This document shows, piece by piece, positions 1 through 22,990 of a stretch of 64,000 nt of DNA; positions within the stretch are counted from its first letter, which is position 1; the number at the start of each line of letters is the position of its first letter. The notes under the pieces were generated by a model, which saw nothing but the letters and a program-made list of their open reading frames with translations, had not been told where the DNA came from and did no database searches. Both the position numbers and the translations under genes were made by a program. Source of the stretch: Amoebidium appalachense (lineage: Eukaryota > Ichthyosporea); contig CAVNZM010000013.1 of the NCBI GenBank assembly GCA_963693365.1, forward strand, positions 8,184,001-8,248,000. The letters run 5' to 3'.

Positions 1-8933
<8,933 letters not shown>

Positions 8934-9804
8934 GACTTGGTGCATGTAGATGGCGAAGTTTTGTATTTTGGAAATATTAGTCGGTGGGTTAGATTACCCC
9001 CCCCCCCCCCCCCCTCCCCCCCTCCCCCCCCCCTCCCCTCCCCTCCCCCCCCCCCCCCCCCCCCTTCCCCTCTCTCACACTCGTGTAGGCTACTAGAGTG
9101 CACAGTTGGTTAGATTGGGCTTGTGCATGGTTTTATCAGATTTGATTTAGAATGTCAGTACATACGATATGAATATCATTTGAAAAAAGACCTAAAGGGC
9201 CCAAAACGGGCATGGCAGCTGAAACTGGTAATTCCGGATACTTGATGTGTGTGTGGTGTGCAACCAAGTGTGGTGATTATACACTTGCAATTGTGTGTTA
9301 TAGTGTGTTTGTGTATGAAAAACACATAACATATAATAAAAATCATACTTGTTTCATTTTTATCCAAGCACGTGTTTAAAGTTAGCATGTCTCTTGCATG
9401 ACCAGCATGCACATGCATAGTCATAGAGTGGTAACCATCCCATCTGCATTGCGAAATACATAATAACATCCAATGGCTATCGAAAATATCTGTCTGTTGC
9501 GTAATCCACCACCAATCACTGCTACTTAATTCATATCACATTATAGAGTTCTTACATAACAATATCAGGGGCAGGAAGTAGTGAAACATACACAAAACCA
9601 TATCACTTGCAGTGGCCCAATTACCCAGTATTATATTCCCACCACCATTCGGTACATTTGCGCTCATGCACAAACACTCATTCAAGCTCTATGCTACTCC
9701 CCCCCCTCCCCCCCCCCCCTCTCCCCCCTCTCCCCGCCGGCCCTACCCGGCACCAACAAAAAAAAACCACCAATACTCAAGCACGGCTCATTCTTCTATT
9801 TAAG

Positions 9805-9840
<36 letters not shown>

Positions 9841-9856
9841 TACCGAAAGTCCGTGG
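8934..9856. other. Spacer between convergent GH79-like gene and MND1
   Basis: About 920 bp with no coding signal. It begins with a C/T-rich block (8997-9070) and then becomes AT-rich, with an AATAAA-like motif near 9337-9343 that could serve the plus-strand gene. A second C-run (9807-9840) lies just beyond the MND1 stop codon. Confidence 0.6.
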
Positions 9857-9974
9857 CTAGGGCACGTCCACATAGTCGAAGTCAGCGGGGATGCCAAAGT
9901 GCTTGTTGAAGGCATCCTCCTCGAACCCAAACTTGCTCTTGGTCCAATGACGGATAGAGAAGATGTTGTCTGTG

Positions 9975-10018
<44 letters not shown>

Positions 10019-10474
10019 GGGAGGTATGGTGAGCGACTTGAGTGCAAAGGTGTTGCGTGTGCAGGCCATGTGTGTGAGCGATGGTCAAGGGGTGTTAACT
10101 GATCATACCGTGTGTGTGCACGTGCAGCATAGCAAGCAGGGAAAGAAGAGCATAGGCATTTAGTTTTTTTCAGGAAGAGGGGTAGATGGGGAAGGGGGGT
10201 CCGGGGGCGGAGAGGATGAGGGGGGGGGGGCAGGCGAAGGGAGATGGGATACGGTTTATAAAGACTGAATATTGTGGCTGGGCTCGATGCTGCGCACATA
10301 AAAAGCAATCATCTAACTGCAAGAATTAATGTGTGAGGCGCGAGGAAGGGGAGGGGGGTATGGGGGGGGGGAGAGGGGGGGGAAGGGGGAGGGCGGGGAG
10401 GAATTGAGGTTGTGTTCGTAGTGTTCTTGTTGGTGTGTATTTGCGTTCCACCGAATGGGGGGAAGGGGGGGGGG

Positions 10475-10512
<38 letters not shown>

Positions 10513-10770
10513 CCTACCTGTCCACCTGTTTGCAGCTTCGATGGCCACTTTGCACATTTTGCCTGCAGGAACATGATCACGTGGTTGGTCACTCATGGTG
10601 CAAACAGCAGAGAATAGCCATTGGAATTCTTGCCCCCCCCCCCCCCCCCCCCCCTCATCCCCCCCCCCCCTCCATCCCCCCCCCCCCCCCCCCCCCACAC
10701 ACACACAGAGAGAAACATCCATACGCACGAGGGCGGCAACCACGAGCACAGCATCACACATCACACACTA

Positions 10771-10847
<77 letters not shown>

Positions 10848-10970
10848 AACATCCATACGCACGAGGGCGGCGACCACGAGCACAGCATCACACATCACAC
10901 ACCACACACTATTTCCTTGACTCCAATGCCAACGCCATGATCACTAATCTTATCATCGAGGGGAGGGGAA

Positions 10971-11005
<35 letters not shown>

Positions 11006-11436
11006 CACCAAAACGTGAATACTGTACTTCGTCTGTGAAATGTATATCCCATTTGTTCTTTTCCAATAGACGAATTGTTGGGGCCTTTTTAGAAAACAGT
11101 CAAACACATCCCCCCCCCCCCCCCCTCCCTCCCCCCGCCTTTTTGATGCATACACATACTCTTTGCGTAATCTGCATTATGTTGTCCGTTGTGGATGTGT
11201 ACTTCATACTCTGTATAGAATTCTATCCTCCCGCCCCCATGTTTAAGTGAAACAGTATCTGAGTTGGGTTTCGTTCACGAGGTGAATGAATCAAAACTCG
11301 AGCACTGTGGATGGCTGGGGCTTCCCCCTGAGGATGGACCCTGCTTATTATGCATACTCTTTATGTGTGATTTGCACTCTGCATCGTGTTATCCGTTGTT
11401 CATGTGTACTTCGTACTTTATGTCGCATTCAAACCC

Positions 11437-11479
<43 letters not shown>

Positions 11480-11807
11480 ATGCTGTGGATGATTTGGTTC
11501 CCTACTTGAGGATGGGCTCTACTTATGATGCATACTCTTGTTGCGTTGTGCTCTTTGTTTAAACTTTGGCCAAACCTTCCCTGTGTTGTCCGTAATGAAT
11601 GCGCAATCTGCACGCTGTGATATCCCCCCCCCTCCCCCCCCCCCCCCCCCCCCTCCCCCTGCCCCCCCTTTGTCCACTCGCCTAAAAGAAAAACACGAAC
11701 AGAGATGGGACAAGCAGAGCATGCAGTCAGCCACCCATATGTCTGAGTCTGCTCATGCAGACCTGGCTGTTACTGTTCTACAAATCATTGCCCTGGTACG
11801 GCTCCCT

Positions 11808-11877
<70 letters not shown>

Positions 11878-11995
11878 TGGGCCCCCCGGGAATGGGCTCT
11901 GCTCATTATGCATACTCTATGTGTGTGGTTTGCACTCTTGAATGTGTAGTTGTCCGTTAGGAGTGTGCACTTTGCACACTATAACACATTTAAAC

Positions 11996-12032
<37 letters not shown>

Positions 12033-12169
12033 AAAAAAAAAAAAGAATGATTGACTTACCTTATGTTGCAAAATGTGTTTGTGTGTTCCTAGATGCGTAG
12101 CTGTGTTGTGTAATTTATACTGTTTACCGCGTTCTACCCCCTCCCCCCTCTCCCCCCCTCCCCCCCCCC

Positions 12170-12200
<31 letters not shown>

Positions 12201-13569
12201 CCCCCCCACTCCCCCACTCTCTCAGCCCCCATGCTCACGGAAAACCGAAGGCTGCATAATGAAATTATATTTGCCAAGAAAAATTCGATACCCCAGTTTT
12301 TGGTGGAGTTTTCGAAATAAAACCCCCCCACCCTTTTCCTTCCCACTTTTCTCCCCCAGATGCATGCTCACTGCCACGTTAAAAGGAAAGAATTAGGCTG
12401 TTCCATCACACACACACACACACACACACCCACCCACCCACCCACCCACCCACCCACCCACACACACACACACCCACCCACACACACACACACACGGTTT
12501 GAATGCGGAACACGGTACGAAGTACGCATACACGACGAGAAGCATGGTGCAGGACACATGCAAAGGCAAACATTCAAGTATGCAACATCAGCCATGTGCA
12601 CAGTATGCGACATAAGCAGAGCCCATCCTCAGGGAGGACCCAAGTCATCAATTGCGTCTGAGTTTCGACACCTTAGCCCGCGTATATACGACGCTCCAAC
12701 TCAGACAGCAGCATCAACTGAACTTGTGCGGGTCAACCCGTCTTGATCAAAGACGAGCAGGGTTACTTATGCAAGCAAGGTGAGCAAAACGGTGAAGACG
12801 TGTGTGCAAACTAATGCATTGCAGCGAAAAATGCGTATGTGCTTACAGATGCACGACACAGAGCAACCATGCCCGCTTGCATGAAAGTAAAGCGGTCTCC
12901 ACACAGTGGTCTGTCCTGAAAGGACACCTCTGAAAAGAAGACTTGGGGGGGTTTGAATGCGGAACACGGTACGAAGTACGCATACACGACGAGAAGCATG
13001 GTGCAGGACACATGCAAATGCAAACATTCAAGTATGCAACATCAGCCATGTGCACAGTATGCGTCATAAGGGGGGGGGGGGGGGGGGGGGGGGGGGAGGG
13101 AGGAGGGCTATGATTACGTTTCTTCTCGAGGATCTCAGGATTGCAGTCTGCAAATGCAGCAAGCTCAGCTGCAAGCCTCTTCTCCTCCTCATGCTCAGTG
13201 GATAGCTGCGCCAGAAGGTCGCTGCGCTCATCCTGAGAGATAGACGTCAGACGAGATATGCAGAGTGGTTTCCTTGTACGAGATGCATGCGAGAGCTTAT
13301 GGTTGGCTACAGATGAGCTGTAACGATAATGCTACCACATGTCATTGGATTGGTTTTAGAGTGCATTATCATGCATGGGCCGTGAAGGTTGGCGGTCATT
13401 CTGGCAAGGCAAGAAATTAACAGAAACACTTTCTTCTTTAACATGAGCAAATGCACCCCATTGTCATCAGCATGGGGACTCCAAGTGCAACCAGGAGGCA
13501 ACTTGATGGTGCTGTTGGTGTTGTGGGGCTTTAACTGAGCTCTTGATTTCTTTCATTTGGCCCCCTGGG

Positions 13570-13616
<47 letters not shown>

Positions 13617-15238
13617 GTACACCCGGTGGGGCAACCCCGCGCCGTGAATACGCGGGATATAAGGCTTGACGGGGGGGAAGGGGGAGGGCGGGGGAGCGGG
13701 GGAGAGGGAGGGAGGGGGGGATTCAGGGTTGACTACCGAGTCCTCCTTGCCGACCGCAGCCTGGGCCAGCACCTTATCCAGCTCAGTGCGCCTCTTCTTG
13801 AGCCCCGCTACCTGCTCACCTAGCTGCGCTACCTGCTGCGTGCGCTAGAAAAGGAAATAGGGGGTTAGATGTGTAGAGACATTAAGGGGTAAAGGGGGGG
13901 AGGGGGGAAAGGGGGGGGGGGGGGGAGGGGGGAGGAGAAGGAGAGGGGGGGTGAGGGAATGAGGGGTGGGTGGAATCGGTTGAAGCACGATTATGTGGAT
14001 GTGGGTATGCGTGCCAAGTCCGTGGGAACATGTACACGTGCACATGGAAGAGTCAGCCCCAAAAGAAGGGAGAGCGAGGGACAAAACGAGAACACGAACA
14101 CGGGGCTGTGTTCTGCATGTGCTTGCAGTCTGTGAATGTGCCCCTGCACTGTGCATCGTTGCCAAAATGTGCAAGTCGGGACAAGCAAGTAGCACGCAGA
14201 GGAGCGTGGCTTCGTTGCTCGTGTGCAATGCAGTGTGCGGAGTAGGTGTCATGTGTGAGATAGTAATGTAATGTGAGTGGGTGTGCATGCACGAGCAAAG
14301 AAAGTACGAAGGTGAACCGGGGGAGGTGGGTGGATGGGTGGGTAGGGAGGGGGTGACATGAGCAAAAGGGGAAATGAATTGTGGGTTTTTAGGTGAAAGA
14401 AATGCCTGTACCATGGAACAATCCGGCATATTTTCACTCACATTTGTCTGGGTTCTTTTGTGTGTGTGTACGTTGGAGGAGGCCCGGGGTCGGCATTGTT
14501 TCCAGGAAACTAACACTATATTTCCCATGCCATTTCCCATTATCCCCCCAGCCCGCCCCCGTCTCCTCTCCTTCTCCTTCTTTCCCGCATCTCCCCTTCT
14601 TTTTGATGAACCAGTGTGGGGTTGGTTGATGATGCAACAACACACCTTTCTGAAGACCTTTGAGGGGAAGGACCAGAAGTAGACACTTGTGCCGACCTTC
14701 TCCGTGTCCACCAGCCCATCGTCCACAAGGGACTGCAGCACCTCCTTGACACTCTGACTGACTGGGGGCAGATTAGATCAGATTAGAGGAGATTGGGTGA
14801 GATCCGATTAGTGGGAATCACATGCGGTGGGTGCGGGGCGCTGGGTGGGTCTCTGCTTGCTTGCTGGTGGATGCATCATTTGGATGTGCATGTACACAGT
14901 GAGAGATGGGTGTGTGTGTTGCTAGGGATATGTGGATGCGCACGACGATTTATGATGTATACACCACTAGGGATATGTACAACAAATAACGGCGTGTGAG
15001 CGTAAAAGGGCGTTTTGGGTTTTATGGTTATTTAGTTTAGTTCAGTTTTTTAATATTATTTTTTATCAATATTATTATTTTATTATTGTTGTTATTATCA
15101 TTATTATTTATCATAGTATTATTATCTGGGGGGGGGGGGGGGGGGGGGGGAGGAAGGAGTCGAAAACCATGCCATCACACGGAAAATGCCATGGTGATCA
15201 ACAGTTGTGTGGCGGGCGGGCGGGCGGGCGGGCGGGCG

Positions 15239-15272
<34 letters not shown>

Positions 15273-15495
15273 GGGGGGAAAACGCAGGTACTTAACAGCA
15301 AGGAAATGAAGGCTGACGGTCAAGTGGGGAGGGGGGGGGGGGGGGGGGGGGGTTGAGGGGAGGGAGTAATGAGAAAGAAACTCGAAGGAGATAGCCAAAG
15401 AGGGAGAGAGCCAGTACGTGTGTGTTATGTCTGGTACAAAGCACAGTCCCCCCCCCCCCCCCCCCCCCCCTCCCCCCTATTTTTCTTTTTTTTGT

Positions 15496-15538
<43 letters not shown>

Positions 15539-15656
15539 TCACTGATTCCTTTCTCCTTGGGGGCAATCTTTTCCAGTTCTTTCAACTGGTAGAACGATTT
15601 CTGCACGGGTCAAGGATTAGGCTCGTAGAATGTGGCTTGCATGGGTGAGGTGATGC

Positions 15657-15696
<40 letters not shown>

Positions 15697-16647
15697 CCCC
15701 CCTCCCCCCACCCACCCACCCACCCACCCACCCCTCCTAGCTTTAACAAAAACACACACACACACAAACCTTGAGCCCCACCCACTTCCTCCTCATCGCT
15801 TCCCTCCAGCCTCTACCACAACCCCCAAATTTCCCCACCGAGTAAATTCTCATGAAGTTCTCGATGCTGCCACACCGAACGGCTATATGCCCGTAGCCCT
15901 TTCCTCGTAAGACAGAAAGGAAAGAAGCCACTGTGTCTAACACACTGTTGTTTACCTCTAAAACAAATTTTCCGAATTCCAGATCTTTACCCCCTCCCCT
16001 TACACAACCTGAGGGTCGTTGTCACGTTCGAAAAAGGGTAGCCAAATTTCGTGACAACGAATACAGGCTTTAAAACTACAAAATTGTCATGCAATGGAAG
16101 GAACCTACCGAGTCATGGAATATCTCCAGCAGCCGTGTGCGCTTCTCCTCAAAGCTCAGCCCCTTCTTCTTCGACTGTGGGGATAAAAAAAAGAAACGAA
16201 AAATGTAATTGTTAGACTTAGAAGCTTTTGGACCTGTAAGTACTCAAGCGCATTTTTTGATTAAGGTATTGAAGACAAGGAGTAACTTAAAACTAGCATG
16301 AAGAAACCAAACGTGTTATTATTCAGTTGAAGTACGAATTAAGAGAAACGTGAAGAAAAGTTGAAAGTTCGAGGGGAAAAGGGGCAGTCTCGAGTATTGG
16401 AGCTGCTCAGAACATTTCTATCTGGCTATGCCATGCAAGGCAACGTGTGCAAGAGAGTTGGAGGGATGTTTGTAAGGTAGGGGGGAGGGGGGAGGGGGGT
16501 GAAGGGATGGAATGTAGAGGGGGAGGGACGGAAGTGTGTTTTCGCGCAACTGTGGGGGGGCAGGAGTGCTGAAGAGGAGGGGAGGGGGGTTGGGAGGGGG
16601 AGGGGAGGGGGGGGGTGGAGGGGGCAGAGGCAAGGTTTACATACCAT
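9857..16647 (-). CDS. MND1: MND1, meiotic nuclear division protein 1
   Basis: Eight exons on the minus strand: 16645..16647 (ATG only), 16109..16174, 15543..15600, 14646..14761, 13737..13844, 13118..13232, 10518..10562 and 9857..9969. All junctions keep phase and sum to 207 residues, against 205 in human MND1. Diagnostic blocks in order are [58 protein letters not shown], a charged coiled coil, [16 protein letters not shown] and [16 protein letters not shown]...DFDY near the stop. In the family, MND1 pairs with HOP2 through these coiled coils and stimulates RAD51/DMC1 strand exchange in meiosis, so the organism probably has a sexual cycle. The single-codon first exon (ATG before GTATGT) is the least certain part, but length and phase support it. 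Confidence 0.94.
11245..11439 (+). repeat. Dispersed repeat family copy ending in poly-C
   Basis: Shares GTGAAACAGTATCTGAGTTG, CTGAGGATGG, TTATGCATACTCTTTATGTG and a CATTCAAACC end with the copy at 19130-19373. It lies in an MND1 intron and runs into a C-run of about 38 nt. Degenerate partial copies follow at 11478-11600 and 11879-12000. Confidence 0.75.
11809..11876 (+). repeat. 68 nt poly-C tract
   Basis: The longest uninterrupted homopolymer I counted in the window, inside the MND1 intron between exons 6 and 7. On the sense (minus) strand of MND1 it is poly-G. Confidence 0.9.
12496..12780 (-). repeat. Dispersed repeat family, long copy (reverse orientation)
   Basis: Read on the minus strand it opens with CTTGCTTGCATAAGTAACCC, passes a GGTGTCGAAACTC segment that loosely resembles a Pol III B box, then the CTGAGGATGGGCTCTGC core, and closes CCGCATTCAAACC. 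In this copy the end meets a CA array instead of poly-C. Confidence 0.8.
12949..13068 (-). repeat. Dispersed repeat family, short copy
   Basis: About 120 bp nearly identical to 12496-12615, in the same orientation and 450 bp away, preceded by seven G (the poly-C end on the other strand) and truncated at a G-run at 13069. Confidence 0.85.
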
Positions 16648-18526
16648 CTTGAATTTGGCTACGCAGGACTATCCAACGCGATGGTGGCGTGGGAAAAGGC
16701 ACACAATCTCAGGAATTCACTACGTAAAAAACAGGTCTTAAGACGCGCCAAAGGCCACCGTGTACAAAAGGAGGTGAAAGGAGGCCAGCACCTCATAATA
16801 CATCGGACAGAGCAAGAAGCTATATTGCACGCAAGCGAACCACCTGTTTTTAAAATAAAATAAGATGCAACGTATACGACGCCAATATGCTCGTCATATG
16901 CAGCAACTTGGAGCCCACACCCACACACCCGTACAGAATAGACAAGATGTTGGGAAGGCTACCCTATAGCTATTTGCCTTACAGAAGTAGGATATGGCTA
17001 TTAGTGCTGACACACATCTAATAAATCGGTGACACTAAGTCGAACACAAACCAAGTCTCAAACCCCCCAAACAGAATACAGTTTGAACAGGCTCGCCCAG
17101 TATTTCCCGCGCTTTTTTCCAGACATCCAATCAAAACGTGGGCTATTTCTAGTAACATTCCTGAGCAGTTGAAACCAGGGCGCAGTTACCATATAAAGCA
17201 AAGTGACGCCCACCCAGCCAATCATAATGTCCCGGAATTTTTGATACCGTTCGCGCCAATCAGCACTCCGCCGCTGTCGAACATGTTTCCGAAGCCACAC
17301 TCGTTTTTGTGTGTGTGGAGGAGTGCGCAAGCAAGAGAGAACACGCATATGCTAACTTTGTGTAGGCACCTATAGCGCGCCATGTGGCACCTGACACAGC
17401 AGAGGGCGCTGGAGGCTGCGCGCAGCAGCGCCGACAGCCTCAGCACAGTATGGCGTGCCCTCGCCACCGCAGCAGGCAACCCCCCTCCCCCCTCACACAA
17501 ACACACACTTCCTCTTTTTGTGCCCTTCCTCCTCACCTTTTCACTCTCCCACTAGATCTCCCATTCCCATCAACCGAGCCTCTCCCCTCCACCTCCCCTC
17601 CCCCCTCCCCCCTCCCCCCCCCCCCCCCCCCTCCCCCTCCTTGTGCTACATAGCTTTGTGTTCGATCGTGCACACTGTCCTGCGCAATACGCTGTCCTGC
17701 CCCTATTTTTTACTTTTGGATTTCTCTTGAATTACACCGCACTGTGCCCTACGCTTTCTCCCTCCTTCCCACACCACCTGTTATCACAAACACGCTCGTA
17801 CAAAACAACAACACACACACAAAGAGGCATATACAGACATGCAAACACACACTCACCTGGGTACATGGCACACCCACCGAACCTCCCACACACGCATCCA
17901 CACGCATAACACACGCACGCTCATTCGCATGCACACACGCACACACACGCACACCCACCCACCCATCCCCCCCCCCCCCCCCACACACACACACACACGC
18001 ACCCACCCACACAACGCACACATACATACACACACAAGCGTGCGAGCGCATGCACACAGACACAAACGCACAGTACATGCACACACACAAACAAACACAC
18101 ACAAAGACCCAAAGGCCGAAAGACACATGCACACACAGACACACACAAACATACAACACACGTACACACTCCTACCTTCCAAATCTCCCACTGCCACTAC
18201 ACCTTTGCTGGCGTCCACTCGTTCACTCCCCTTCCACTTCGTCTGTACACCTTCTCTCTGATGTGTGTGGTGTCAAAAGGTATGGCCTCTGTCCCACTGC
18301 TAGAATTACTTGATTAATGTTGCAATAAACTTCAGTACCCCCACTTATCTAGTGATAGCGCTATCAATCTGCGTAGATCTGTACAGTTCGGCGACAATCT
18401 TTCTTGCTTCTTTAATTGTTTGGACTAGGTAACCAAGGGTTGCTCTGCGGCTTTTTTTGTGGTGAGTTGGTTGGGTCCATTTTCTAGGGTGGTGCGCGTC
18501 AAAATCTTATAAAGCCCCGATAGGTG
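16648..18526. other. Spacer between divergent MND1 and crotonase gene
   Basis: Probably holds both promoters. 16648-17380 is mixed sequence without clear motifs. 17465-17640 is C/T-rich. 17800-18175 is a CA-rich degenerate microsatellite. A TATAAA at 18508 lies only about 20 nt before the tentative crotonase ATG. No gene is supported here. Confidence 0.5.
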
Positions 18527-18600
18527 ATGGATAGTGCAGCAAAGTGTATACCTGCTGCTGTATATTTATCTGCGTGTTTTTGATTTTTTTCTTTTTTTTT

Positions 18601-18631
<31 letters not shown>

Positions 18632-20293
18632 GGGGGGGAAGGTGGGTTGGCTCGAGATTCCGATTTCTTTTATGTGCGTAGTATTATGTGTGGGTGAAGA
18701 GACTGGAAGGGTGGTTTGGGGACAAGGAGTTAGTGTTTCTGATAACGTGCCACACTGACCTTTTGGTGGTGTCGGTCACAGGTGCAGCAGACAGCCAGTC
18801 CACTGTGCCACCAAGGTACTGCTTGCACTTGACAAATCATATAGTTTAAAGCAATAATAACAGTATAGGGCCATAGGATAACTATAAGAAGAGCAGTTAT
18901 GAGATTATCGTAATAGTCCTATTGACATTAACGATGATATCCATAATGTTAATGTTAGCAATAATGGAGTAACAATCTCTTGTTTTTAGTGGTAACAATG
19001 CTAATATGACAAATATATTTATCCACTACAACAATCAAGACAACTATTTATGCTACTCAACAATCTGTGGAAATGAAGTACTGGATGATACGAGTGTGCC
19101 CCCCCGCGGCCTTTCCCACTGCCCTTGCCTGCATAAGCAACCCTGCTCGTCTCTGATCAAGACGGGTGACCTACCCATGTTCAAGTGAAACAGTATCTGA
19201 GTTGGGTTTCGTTAAAGAGGTGAATAGGTCGAAACTCGGGTACTGTGGATGACGTGGGCCCCCCCTGAGGATGGGCTCTGCTTATTATGCATACTCTTTA
19301 TGTATGGCTTGCATTCTGCATCGTGTTATCCGTTTGTTCTTGTGTACTTCGTACTTTTTGACGCATTCAACCCCCCCCCCCCCCTCCCCCCCCCAATTAC
19401 ACCCCTCCCCCCTCGCTCATGCCTCTCTCACGGTCCCTCCTGTCGACCTTCGCCCCCCTCCTCCGCCCCCCCCCCCCAACACACACACCCTCCTGTTATA
19501 CCTTCAAAGAAAGGCTCGGAGGGGGATGACACACAGAAGAAGAGGGTATCTACAACCCTCGCACGTATGTGGAGCACACCAACACATAAGCCGTGTCGAT
19601 TGACCTCACCCTTATTTGATCTTGCATCCCCCCCCCCCCCCCCCCCTCCCCCCCCGCTCTTCCCTCCCCGACCACCACCACCACCCACCCTCACCGCATC
19701 GTATCCCCCCCTCCCCCCGGGCCCTCCCTGAGGATGGGCTCTGCTTATGACGCATACGGTGCGCATTGCTGATGTTGCATACTTGAGTGTTTGCCTTTGC
19801 ATGTGTCCTGCACCATGCTTCTCATCGTGTATGCGTACTTCGTACCGAGTTCGACATTCAAACCCCCCCCCCCCCCCCCCCCCCCCACACACACACATAA
19901 AAAGGGTTACCAACACTCCCAAAAAACACCACACACCTTCATGGTCTGAAGGCAGATGATTTACATGCTTTTGTACACAGAGTTGCGGAAATCAGAGAAC
20001 GACTTAAGGAGATGGGCGGTGGATCCGTGAGCCTGACCCTACCACCACCAACAGACAACACAACTGCTGGGTGGGTACTGCTCGCACACAGTATCACACA
20101 ACGACCTAGTAATGTGAACCAAATACCATGCATTCACCTATTTGTGTGCACACAGTATCATTGATTCACCTATCAGTGTGCACACGGTATGTATATTTGC
20201 ACTACACACAACAAGTATGGGCAGTGCTCAAATCCTACTGAAAACTTTAGCATTATTGATGGTTGCAGGTTATCATCCCCTCCCCCCCCCCCC

Positions 20294-20324
<31 letters not shown>

Positions 20325-22954
20325 ACACACCCTTCTCCCTCCCCCCTCCTCTTCACCCGACGCACCTCCCCCTTCCTGTTCTTGGTTTTATGCCCCTCAC
20401 TGTCAACAGAAGCAGTCAACGTGTATACTGTATTGGCACCCCCTCAACACACACACACATGCTCTGTCTCATCTCACTCACTCACTCACCCACTCACATC
20501 TATAAACACGCTTCAACCATTCACTCCAGTCCTTTTCTCTGCGTCCGTACCTTATAATCTACACTGCCACACCTCTATCCTATTTTTCCCTCTTCTTGTA
20601 CCCATGCTTTTAGCCTAATATTCATGTGTGGCCTTAGGGAGGTAGCTGTGATCACGATCAACAACCATGAGAGGAGGAATGCGCTGTCTGGCCGCATGAT
20701 GTGTCAGCTGCTGGATGCCGTCGAAACACTCGATTCCTGGAGGGGCTCTGGCCTCATTCTCACAGGTATTAAGACACATGACCCCCCCCCCCCCTCCCCC
20801 CTCCTCGCCCCCACCCACCCCCCTTTGCACCGACATGTACAGAGGTGCAGACACATACACACCATCCCAGCCGAGCCCATGCAAGCCCACTGCAGCCCCT
20901 TCCTCCCTCCAGATTAGAAAAGACTAGTGTGCTTGACAGGGACAGTATGTATGTAGGTCTAGACTCGATCTGAACCCACACCACGGGAAGAAACCCTAGC
21001 CACCTGACATTGAGTGGTCAGTGGTGTGCCGGTGTTGCTTGCAAGTGCAAGTGCCCAGTGAACCACGACCCGATTGACCCACCAATAGCACAACACCAAG
21101 AGGCAGAACAGCAAAGACTTAGTGACAGGTGCAGGGATGGGGAGGGGTTGGGGGGGGGGGGGGAGGGGGGGGGGGAGAAATGATAGGGGTTCAAGAACGG
21201 AGAGTAGTGGGTTCAGGTGGGCCTTCTGTTGTTGCTAACTCAGGATGTAAATGCAGGGGATGGCGGGTTCTTCTGTGCCGGGGCTGATCTGAAAACAGCA
21301 CAAAAGTATCTCATGGACTCCAACGGTATGTTGTGCCGTGTGTGTATGTACTGGTGTGTGGGTGTGCGGACGTGATTGTGCCGTCTGAAAATGTCTGGGT
21401 GCAAAGGCGTTGTACTGGTTAAAAAGGTGCGATTAGCCAGGCATGGGTATTTATGTTTTAAGGAGGAGTGGGTCGTGGAGCCGAGAGCGGGGGGGAGGGG
21501 GGCCCCTGGCCGGGGGGACGGGGGGGGGAGGGGGGGGGAGGGGGGGGGGGGGGGGGGGAGGGGAAGGGGGAGGGGGAGGGGGGCAGAGAGGCAAATGCAC
21601 CTGATCTTGCTTTTACCAGGACTCTTGGCTCATAAGGTGCTAAAGACGTGCTTATGAGGGAGGGGGATAGGTTGGTGCATTGCACAGTCTGGTCGATGGC
21701 CTAATTAGGCACCTTCCTTATATGGGCATGCAGCGGGTGCGGACATGTCCACGTTCATGCACTACGTCACGCAGCGGCTGCGCAGTCTGCCCCAGGTGTC
21801 TGTGGCTGCCATCGAGGGCGCTGCAGTCGGTGGGGGGGCAGGTGAGTCCTGGGGTGCTGGCTCCTTGCCCAGTACTGCCTGGCAGTGCATTTTTCTCATT
21901 GTGGATATGATCACACATAATCTGTTCTAGCTCTGCCAATTGGCTTGGGATGGCCCGTGGGTGCCGTTGCGGTGTGGGTACACTGTTGGCATTTGTGGTG
22001 TCTGGGGCCTGGGACCAGCACCAAAAGTGTTATCGGTTAGACTTTGATTATTATTATATGCCTAAGTGAGGGGGGGAGGGGGACAAGGGAGGGGAAGGTG
22101 GGGAGGAAGGGGAGGGGGCGAAGAGGGAGGGGACGGGGGATGGGGAGGAAGGGGGGGGGGGGGGGGGGGGGGGGGGAGGGGGGGAGGGGGGGGAAGGGGG
22201 GAAGGGGCTCTTAACTATCAGTAAACGTGGGACGGCAACAATAGACATTCTAGAGATTGGGAGGAGAGGGGGAGGGGGGGGGGGGGAGGGGGGATCAAGA
22301 TATCTGACTCAGGGCTGTACACAGAATTGACGACATCTTGCGACTTCCGGGTGGTTGCCGACAATGCGTTCATCCACTTTGTGCACGCAAAGATGGCCGT
22401 CACCCCAGGCACGCAATCCCCCCCCCCCCCCCCCCCCCCCCCCCGGCCATTAAACGTACGCACACACACACACGCGCGCACGCACACACACACACACACA
22501 CAGAGACACACAGACACACACACACAAGTTCAGACACACCAGTGCGCGCGCACACATGCACCCACACACAGACACCCCCCAAAAGAAATTCCCATGTTCT
22601 CCGCCTCCGATGGCTGGTGTTCTGGCAGCTCTTTTTCGCTATGTGGCACCACTGCACGTGGCTCCGTCTACGGTATTTTCCGTTTTTTTCATCAAGACCC
22701 CCACCCTCTCCCTTTCTTCCTCCTCCCTTTCCCCTTCCCTGCCGCCCCATGCATGCTTCAGTCCCAGTACCTATTTGTTGCCCTCTTGTGCTATCTTCCT
22801 AGTGGGCTTTGTAGCTTGCTCTTCTCGGTAGAACTTAACCCCCCCCCCCCCCCCCGTGTCGAGCAAAAAAAGGAAACGTCAGTCCAAATGCTTCTACAAG
22901 AAATCGTGATGTATAAACATGTAAACCTTTATTGTGATTATTAATTTTTTGTAG

Positions 22955-22990
<36 letters not shown>

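Noticed and set aside
17382-17480. Possible first exon for the crotonase gene (frame beginning MWHLTQQRALEA)
   Set aside because: It ends at a GTATGG in the wrong phase for the next exons, and the alternative start at 18527 gives the expected protein length. It could still belong to something else.
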